Source of the DNA: DAOTTI01 sp034437795
Lineage (GTDB): Bacteria; Chloroflexota; UBA11872; UBA12225
Direction: 5' to 3'
NCBI GenBank assembly: GCA_034437795.1
Contig: DAOTTI010000122.1
Location: 1 to 18,097, forward strand
DNA length: 18,097 nucleotides
The notes under the pieces are model-generated. The model saw only the letters and a list, made by a program, of their open reading frames with translations. It ran no database searches and was not told the origin of the DNA. Below are positions 13,699-18,097 of the stretch, one piece after another. The position numbers and the translations under genes were made by a program. How positions within the stretch are numbered: the stretch's first letter is position 1; every line of letters begins with the position of its first letter.

Positions 13699-14790
13699 AT
13701 GGCGAGCAAGAACAGTGAGATTGGCTTCGGCGTCTTTGGATACGGGTTCATGGCCACGGCGCACCTGGAGGCGTTGCAGGCCATCCCCGGGGTGCGGGCG
13801 GTGGCGGTCTGCGGGCCCCGGCTGGAACGCGCCCGTGAGGTGGCGCAACGGTTCGGCGCCCCGCTGGCCACGAGCGATCCGGACGAGCTGTTCGAGCATC
13901 CCAGTGTGGATGCGGTGATCGTGGATACGCCGGACGCCTTCCACTACGACCTGGTGATGGCCGCCGTGCGGCACAAGAAGCACGTCTTTTGCGAGAAGCC
14001 CCTGGCGCCCAATATCGTCCACGCCCGCGAGATGGCCGCCGCGGTGCAGGCCGCCGGGCTGCGGAGCATGATGGGCTTCGCTACCCGCTTCTCCCAGGTG
14101 ATCCAGAACGTCAAGCGTCTGCTGGACGACGGCGCCGTCGGGCGGATCTTCCACGTGCACGCCCAGGCCTTCAACGCCGGCCTGCTGGCCGACCCGCCCC
14201 GCTGGTCGTGGCGCACCGATAAGGCGCGGTCGGGGACCGGCATCCTCGGCGACCTGGGCTCGCACCTCATCGACCTCAACCACTTTCTGATCGGCCAGAC
14301 GGTGGAGGTCATGGCGTCGATGAAGACCTTCATCCCCGAGCTAGTGGACCCAGCGACCGGCGAACGGCACAGGCACGAGGTCGACGACGATACGGCCCTA
14401 CTCCTGCGCTTCGAGAACGGGGCGCACGGCACGCTGGCGCTCTCCCGCCTCGGCAGCGTGCACATGGACTACCCCATTGGCCGGCGCCATTACCTCATCG
14501 ACGGCAGCAAGGGAGGCATCCTCTGGGAGAATGGCGTGGCCACGCTGCATCCCTACAAGGGCCGGCCGCTGCGCATCGAAGGCGAGCCGCCGCTGTGGGA
14601 GGTGGACCACCACACCTTCATTACCGGCTGGGCGCGCCAGATCCTGGAGCCGTTCGTGCACGCCATCCGCACCGGGGCCGACCGGCCACCCACCATCCGC
14701 GACGGGCTGCGGGCCCAGGAGGTGATCGAGGCCGCCGTCCGCTCGGCGCAGAGCGGTCGCTGGGAGCAGGTGGCGCCGGTCTCCCCGTGA
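13699..14790 (+). CDS. Gfo/Idh/MocA family oxidoreductase (inositol/sugar dehydrogenase-like)
   Basis: This 363-residue NAD(P)-dependent dehydrogenase has a Rossmann domain with FGVFGYGFMATAHLEAL near residues 10-26 (GxGxxA variant of the binding loop), VDTPDAFHYD near 75-84 and CEKPLAPN near 98-105 (catalytic-type Lys100). A C-terminal domain follows with GTGILGDLGSHLIDLNHFLIG near 179-199, including His189, and MDYPIGRRHYLIDGSKGGILWENG further on. The C-terminal RTGADRPPTIRDGLRAQEVIEAAVRSAQSGRWEQV is a typical family ending. Members oxidise or epimerise sugars, inositols or their acids; the exact substrate is unknown. AAGGAGGT 4 nt before the ATG is the strongest ribosome binding site in the window, suggesting good expression. 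It is divergent from marR and shares its 135-bp control region. Confidence 0.93.
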   Translation: MASKNSEIGFGVFGYGFMATAHLEALQAIPGVRAVAVCGPRLERAREVAQRFGAPLATSDPDELFEHPSVDAVIVDTPDAFHYDLVMAAVRHKKHVFCEKPLAPNIVHAREMAAAVQAAGLRSMMGFATRFSQVIQNVKRLLDDGAVGRIFHVHAQAFNAGLLADPPRWSWRTDKARSGTGILGDLGSHLIDLNHFLIGQTVEVMASMKTFIPELVDPATGERHRHEVDDDTALLLRFENGAHGTLALSRLGSVHMDYPIGRRHYLIDGSKGGILWENGVATLHPYKGRPLRIEGEPPLWEVDHHTFITGWARQILEPFVHAIRTGADRPPTIRDGLRAQEVIEAAVRSAQSGRWEQVAPVSP

Positions 14791-14844
14791 TGGGCCGTGG
14801 CCGAGGTGCAACCAGACGCGGCCCTCGCCGTCCTGAAGGAGCTC

Positions 14845-14998
14845 TCAGCCTCACCCTCCCCCAGACGGAGAGGGAACATGGTGCCCTCACGCTAACCCGT
14901 CCCAGAGCGAGAGGGGACTGGAGGAGCCCTGACCCTGGCCCTCTCCCAAAGGGGGAGGGAACGGATCAAACGTCTGCCAGAGGGAGAGGGAAGGGATC
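14845..14998. repeat. Degenerate tandem array of CTCTCCC/GGGAGAGGG hairpins (about 3.5 copies)
   Basis: Units start near 14845 (TCTCAGCCTCACCCTCCCCC...), 14883 (GCCCTCACGCTAACCCGTCCC...) and 14927 (GCCCTGACCCTGGCCCTCTCCC...), with a half unit from about 14972 (TCTGCCAGAGGGAGAGGG). Each can fold into a short hairpin and the pitch is about 40-48 bp. The last unit overlaps the 3' end of the flavin oxidoreductase gene. Single relatives are at 1167 and 6647. Confidence 0.7.
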
Positions 14999-16030
14999 GC
15001 TGGCGAGGAGCGGCAGCACCTGCTGCGCGAAGCGCGCGATCGACGCCTCCACGTCGGCAGGCGAGAGCCCCTGCCAGCGAGGCTGGATGTGCAGCGCGGT
15101 GAAGGGCGCGACCTGCCGCAGGCGCCGGATCTCCGCCGCCACGGTCTCCGGGCCGCCGGCCAGGAACTGCACCCGCCGGCAGGACTCGGCGAAGCCGGCC
15201 GGCGGCGGCAGGGCAGCGAACTGCGGGCGCGTCTCCCGCTGGCGCCGGACCAGGATGGCCACGGCCTCGGCGCAGGCCCGCTCCGCGTCCTCGTCGGTCG
15301 CCCCCACGAAGAGAGCGCGGCTGGCGGCGATGCGCACCGGCCCGCGGGCGCCGCTCTCGCTCCGGCCGGCCTGGTAGGCCCGGATCAGCTCCGCCATCTC
15401 GTCCTCCGTCCGCTCTCGGGAGAGCATCAGCCCGTAGCCGCGCTGCCCGGCCACGATGGCCTGGGGCGGGCTATTGGCCGCCACCCACAGCAGATCGCCG
15501 AGCGGCCGGATGGCGCGCGGCAGGACCGCAGGCGCGCGGACGTGGACGTAGCGCCCCGCTACGTCGATCGGCCCGCCGGACCAGGCCTGCTCCAGCACGT
15601 CCAGGTATTCGGCGAACCGAGCGTGGCGCGCCTCCGGCGTCTGCTCCGATGCCGTGACGCCGAAGGCGGCAAACTCGGGAGGCGTGCTCCCGCTCCCGAT
15701 CCCGATCGACAGGCGGCCGCCGGTCAGCACGTCGGCCATTAGCAGGTCCTCCGCCAGCCGCAGCGGGTGGTGCAGCGCGACGCAGAGCACGGCGCTCCCG
15801 AGCCGGATGCGCCGGGTCCGGCCGGCCAGATGGAGCGCCAGCAGCAGCGGGTTCGGCGAGTGCCCGCGGTGGACGTGGAAGTGATGCTCGGCGAACCAGG
15901 CGGCGTGAAACCCGAGGCCATCGGCCAGGCGCACCTGCCGCTCCAGCTCGTCGTAGACCTCGCGGCTGGGCGTATGCGCCTCGCCTTCGACGTGATAGGT
16001 CAGGATCAGATCGGGCGTTGAGACAGGCAC
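14966..16030 (-). CDS. LLM-class (luciferase-like) flavin-dependent oxidoreductase
   Basis: This 354-residue member of the bacterial luciferase-like TIM-barrel family uses FMN or F420. Conserved stretches are RLADGLGFHAAWFAEHHFHVH near residues 33-53, SPNPLLLALHLAGRTRRIRLGSAVLCVALHHPLRLAEDLLMADVLTGGRLSIGIGSGSTPPEF near 58-119, and SGGPIDVAGRYVHV near 150-163. Typical reactions are two-component monooxygenations or F420-linked oxidations; nothing nearby identifies the substrate or a flavin reductase. The final ten residues, DPFPLPLADV, are encoded within a repeat-array unit, so the C-terminus appears to have been extended by repeat sequence. The start is GTG 16030 with no Shine-Dalgarno sequence. 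A TATCAT box at 16041-16036 would begin transcription at about the GTG itself, so the mRNA is probably leaderless. Confidence 0.9.
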   Translation of the reverse strand: MPVSTPDLILTYHVEGEAHTPSREVYDELERQVRLADGLGFHAAWFAEHHFHVHRGHSPNPLLLALHLAGRTRRIRLGSAVLCVALHHPLRLAEDLLMADVLTGGRLSIGIGSGSTPPEFAAFGVTASEQTPEARHARFAEYLDVLEQAWSGGPIDVAGRYVHVRAPAVLPRAIRPLGDLLWVAANSPPQAIVAGQRGYGLMLSRERTEDEMAELIRAYQAGRSESGARGPVRIAASRALFVGATDEDAERACAEAVAILVRRQRETRPQFAALPPPAGFAESCRRVQFLAGGPETVAAEIRRLRQVAPFTALHIQPRWQGLSPADVEASIARFAQQVLPLLASDPFPLPLADV

Positions 16031-16034
16031 GCGT

Positions 16035-16041
16035 TATGATA
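16035..16041. promoter_or_regulatory. Back-to-back -10 elements shared by divergent genes
   Basis: Within the 20-bp space between GTG 16030 (minus) and ATG 16051 (plus), the same seven bases give TATGAT on the plus strand (16035-16040) and TATCAT on the minus strand (16041-16036). Transcripts would start about 4 nt before the plus-strand ATG and at the minus-strand GTG, so both mRNAs would be leaderless or nearly so. Any -35 boxes would lie inside the opposite coding region. Confidence 0.5.
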
Positions 16042-16050
16042 CGGGCCGCC

Positions 16051-16869
16051 ATGAGTACGAGAGCGCAGCCACTGAAGATCCACGTCATCACCGACCTCGA
16101 AGGCGCGGCCATGGTCTTCCGCTTTGACCAGACGCGGTTGACCGAGGCTACCCCCGCCAAGCTGGAGGCGATGCGCCTGCTCACCGGCGAGGTGAACGCC
16201 TGCGTCGACGGCATCCTGGATGTGGACCCCGACGCCGACGTGGTGGTCTGGGATGGCCACGGCAGCGGCGGCATCGTCTATGAGTTCGTGCACGAGCGGG
16301 CGAGATTGCTGCCGCACCGCAACACGCCGGCGCCGTATGGCCTGGACGAGACGTTCGACGCGCTGTTCTTCGTCGGCCAGCACGCCATGGCCGGCACGCC
16401 GGCGGCGCCCCTGGCGCACACCTACTCCTCGCTGACGGTGGAGTATTACAAGCTGAATGGCCGGCCCATCGGCGAGTTCGGCATGCGGGCATACATGGCC
16501 GGCACTCTGTTCGGCGTCCCCACGGTCTTCCTCTCCGGCGACGACAAGGCGGTGGCGGAGGCCCAGGCCCTGGTCCCCGCGCTGGTGGGCGTCGCCACCA
16601 AGGAAGGGCTGGGGCTGGAGTCGGCCCTTTCGCTCGCGCCTGGCCGCGCGCGCCGGCTGATCCGTGAAGGCGCGGCCCGCGCCGCCGAGCTGGCCCGCGC
16701 CCGCCGCATCCCGCCGGTGAAGCTGGCGCCGCCCTACGAGTGGGAGATCCGCGTCAAGGAAGGGAAAGAAGAGGCGCTCTCGGGCTACCTCAAGCGCGAT
16801 GGGGCGCGCCAGATCGACGAACGGACGGTGGTGATCACCACGTCCGATCCGCGGGCCGTCCTGCGCTGA
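16051..16869 (+). CDS. M55-family D-aminopeptidase (DppA-like zinc peptidase)
   Basis: This 272-residue protein shows all the metal-binding positions of DppA: Asp15 and Glu17 in ITDLEGAA, His70 in WDGHGSGG, His111 in FVGQHAMAG and Glu142 in IGEFGMRAY. VPTVFLSGDDKAVAEA near 156-171 and VGVATKEGLG further on are also family-typical. DppA forms a ring-shaped decamer and removes N-terminal D-amino acids such as D-Ala from short peptides, which suits turnover of cell-wall D-Ala-D-Ala or use of D-amino peptides. No dipeptide transporter gene is next to it here. The ATG at 16051 is chosen because the conserved domain starts at once; the frame is open to 16018, but that would overlap the divergent flavin oxidoreductase start. 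No Shine-Dalgarno sequence is visible, in line with a leaderless mRNA. Confidence 0.93.
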   Translation: MSTRAQPLKIHVITDLEGAAMVFRFDQTRLTEATPAKLEAMRLLTGEVNACVDGILDVDPDADVVVWDGHGSGGIVYEFVHERARLLPHRNTPAPYGLDETFDALFFVGQHAMAGTPAAPLAHTYSSLTVEYYKLNGRPIGEFGMRAYMAGTLFGVPTVFLSGDDKAVAEAQALVPALVGVATKEGLGLESALSLAPGRARRLIREGAARAAELARARRIPPVKLAPPYEWEIRVKEGKEEALSGYLKRDGARQIDERTVVITTSDPRAVLR

Positions 16870-16885
16870 GCCGGCGGAGGATGAA

Positions 16886-16904
16886 AGACGACGAACCGTC
16901 GTCT
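16886..16904. terminator. Stem-loop between convergent genes (possible bidirectional terminator)
   Basis: AGACGACG and CGTCGTCT form a perfect 8-bp stem around the loop AAC. It lies 17 bp after the M55 stop and 36 bp beyond the end of the convergent hydrolase gene. No clear T-run follows on either strand, so Rho-independent strength is uncertain, but the position fits a shared terminator. Confidence 0.5.
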
Positions 16905-16939
16905 GGCTCCACCAGCCGTCCTTTGTCCTTCGTTCTCGA

Positions 16940-18097
16940 TCACGCGTCCGGCTGGACGCCCAGCCACGCCAGGAGCGATTGCTGCACCTGCTCGTCGGTC
17001 TCGCGGGCCAGCGGTTGGCCCAGGTGATCCACGGAGCGGAGCCGGAGGACGCGGCGTGGCGCCATCTCTCGGGCCAGGTCGTCCAGCTCGTAGCCGTTGG
17101 GGCTATCGATACCGGCGACGACGCCGGGCACGAAGCCGCTGACGTGGTGCGCGTAGCGCTCGTGCTCGACCAGGGCGCGGTAGCTGGCCAGCGTCTCCAC
17201 TGTGGCCACCGCTCCGACCCCTTCGTCGAGCGCCCCCAGGTGGAGCGCGAGCAGGCCGCCGGCCCCCCAGCCGATCACGGCCGCGCCCCGCGCCCCGTCC
17301 GCGTCCGGCCGCGAGCGCAGGTACTCCAGGGCGCAGGCGGCGTCGCGCAGGCGCATGCCTAGGAGCGGCTTGCCGGCGACGAAGGATTCGTAGGTCAGGA
17401 ACGCCTCGGCGCCCATCACCGCCGCGTTGGGGCGCCCGGTGGGGCGTGGGGCCGTCTCGCCGATGCCCCGGACGTCGATCGCGGCCACCAGCCAGCCGGC
17501 GGGGAGCAGGCGCGCCAGCAGGCCGCGAAAGACCGGCCGTTCCTGCGCCCGCTCCACGCCGTCGCCGTCCAGCCAGAGCGCCACCCGCCGCCCTGCCGGA
17601 CCCTCACGCCAGGTGTAGACCAGGCCGGGCACGGCCACGACGGGCTCAGGCCACAGCACGATCGTCTCCACGCGCCGCAGCCCCTCGTAACGGAAGAGCC
17701 TGGCCTCAGCCGGCCGTGCGGCGGGGCGAGTGGCCGGCGGCTCGTAGGCCGTGAGGGTGCGCGCGGCGTCAGAGACGGTGAGCGTCCGCGCTGGCGCTGG
17801 CGCGCTCAGGCGCCGGCGCAGCAGGTCGAAGGGGCTGGCCGAGCCGAGCAGCGCCACCTGGCCGTCTGGCGTGCATTGCAGGTCGGCGTCGGCCTCCACG
17901 GGGGTGTCCGGCTCGTCATCGCCGTCGTCCTCTCGGCCGAACCAGCGGTTGAGCCAGCGGTAGGTGGCGCGGCGCAGCGTGAGCGAGTAGCCGTGGGGGG
18001 CGTCGGCGACAGCGTGGGCGATCCGCTCCGGTACGCGCAGCGTCTCATGGAGCCCGCGAGAGCGTCGCCGCCGCTCGCGCGCTCTATGAGACGCTGC
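16940..18097 (-). CDS. Alpha/beta hydrolase (acetylxylan esterase-like), two-domain, N-terminus beyond window
   Basis: The minus frame is open from the window edge to a TGA at 16942-16940, 385 residues. The left part (HAVADAPHGYSLTLRRATYRWLNRWFG, about 80 residues from the edge inward) looks like the closing segment of a first alpha/beta-hydrolase domain, with a histidine in APHGY suited to the catalytic triad. An acidic linker (REDDGDDEPDTPVEADAD) leads to a second hydrolase-like domain with VALWLDGDGV, AAIDVRGIGET, VIGWGAGGLLALHLGALDEGVG and a closing segment RRVLRLRSVDHLG. In the second domain the nucleophile elbow reads GWGAG, so the usual serine is alanine and that domain is probably not catalytic. 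Double-domain esterases of this kind act on acetylated polysaccharides or are uncharacterised. The last 60 bp at the edge form a fold-back repeat and may be artefactual. The GTG at 17899 is an internal codon, not the start. Confidence 0.75.
   Translation of the reverse strand, partial: AASHRARERRRRSRGLHETLRVPERIAHAVADAPHGYSLTLRRATYRWLNRWFGREDDGDDEPDTPVEADADLQCTPDGQVALLGSASPFDLLRRRLSAPAPARTLTVSDAARTLTAYEPPATRPAARPAEARLFRYEGLRRVETIVLWPEPVVAVPGLVYTWREGPAGRRVALWLDGDGVERAQERPVFRGLLARLLPAGWLVAAIDVRGIGETAPRPTGRPNAAVMGAEAFLTYESFVAGKPLLGMRLRDAACALEYLRSRPDADGARGAAVIGWGAGGLLALHLGALDEGVGAVATVETLASYRALVEHERYAHHVSGFVPGVVAGIDSPNGYELDDLAREMAPRRVLRLRSVDHLGQPLARETDEQVQQSLLAWLGVQPDA
18037..18097. repeat. Inverted repeat ending exactly at the window edge
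   Basis: GCAGCGTCTCAT at 18037-18048 is matched by its perfect reverse complement at 18086-18097. Imperfect pairing continues inward (GGAGCCCGCGAG against CTCGCGCGCTCT), giving arms of about 24 bp around a small GC loop. It falls inside the open hydrolase frame. Confidence 0.7.

Noticed and set aside
14850..14998. CRISPR array
   Set aside because: The units are degenerate, short-pitched and hairpin-like throughout, with no identical repeats separated by unique spacers and no cas gene.

Overview
The DNA is strongly GC-rich, with G or C at most third codon positions and many long shadow frames, and the genes are bacterial. The best taxonomic hint is the M23 lipoprotein at 4133-5485. Its residues about 80-140 carry a 'YFxETG...FWxEFRRLGGxExLGLPxS...VQxFQRG' module of the kind common in exported Chloroflexota proteins. 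Together with leaderless-looking promoters, many Gfo/Idh/MocA and LLM-type enzymes, and intergenic CTCTCCC/GGGAGAG hairpins, this suggests a Chloroflexota (perhaps Thermomicrobia-like) or similar GC-rich soil or thermophilic lineage. That assignment is an inference.

Layout, left to right: a partial class I/II aminotransferase (minus, cut by the left edge); divergently a cytoplasmic sulfite-oxidase-like molybdoenzyme and then a GH51 alpha-L-arabinofuranosidase (plus); a small two-helix membrane protein (plus); convergent to these, a ketopantoate-reductase-family gene followed by an M23 metallopeptidase lipoprotein (minus); a 519-bp gene-free region with hairpins and G-runs; a Gfo/Idh/MocA oxidoreductase with an unrecognised 169-aa partner (plus); a minus-strand set marR -> DHA2 MFS exporter -> rifampin-phosphotransferase/PEP-synthase-like gene; divergently a second Gfo/Idh/MocA dehydrogenase (plus); a degenerate tandem hairpin repeat; an LLM flavin oxidoreductase (minus) starting 20 bp from a divergent M55 D-aminopeptidase (plus); and a partial alpha/beta-hydrolase (minus) running off the right edge.

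The most coherent unit is 8768-13563, a candidate drug-response operon: a MarR repressor with an inverted repeat over a TTGACA box in front of it, a 14-helix drug/H+ exporter, and a three-part phosphotransferase with the ATP-grasp and swivelling-His modules of rifampin phosphotransferase but no PEP-binding TIM barrel. Its last gene is split by one in-frame amber codon at 10775-10777. Homology continues unbroken across the stop, which points to a recent nonsense mutation, a sequencing error or readthrough. The other genes look like scattered catabolic and housekeeping functions (arabinoside hydrolysis, sugar or inositol-type dehydrogenation, D-amino peptide and cell-wall turnover). I saw no tRNA, rRNA, CRISPR array, transposase or phage gene.
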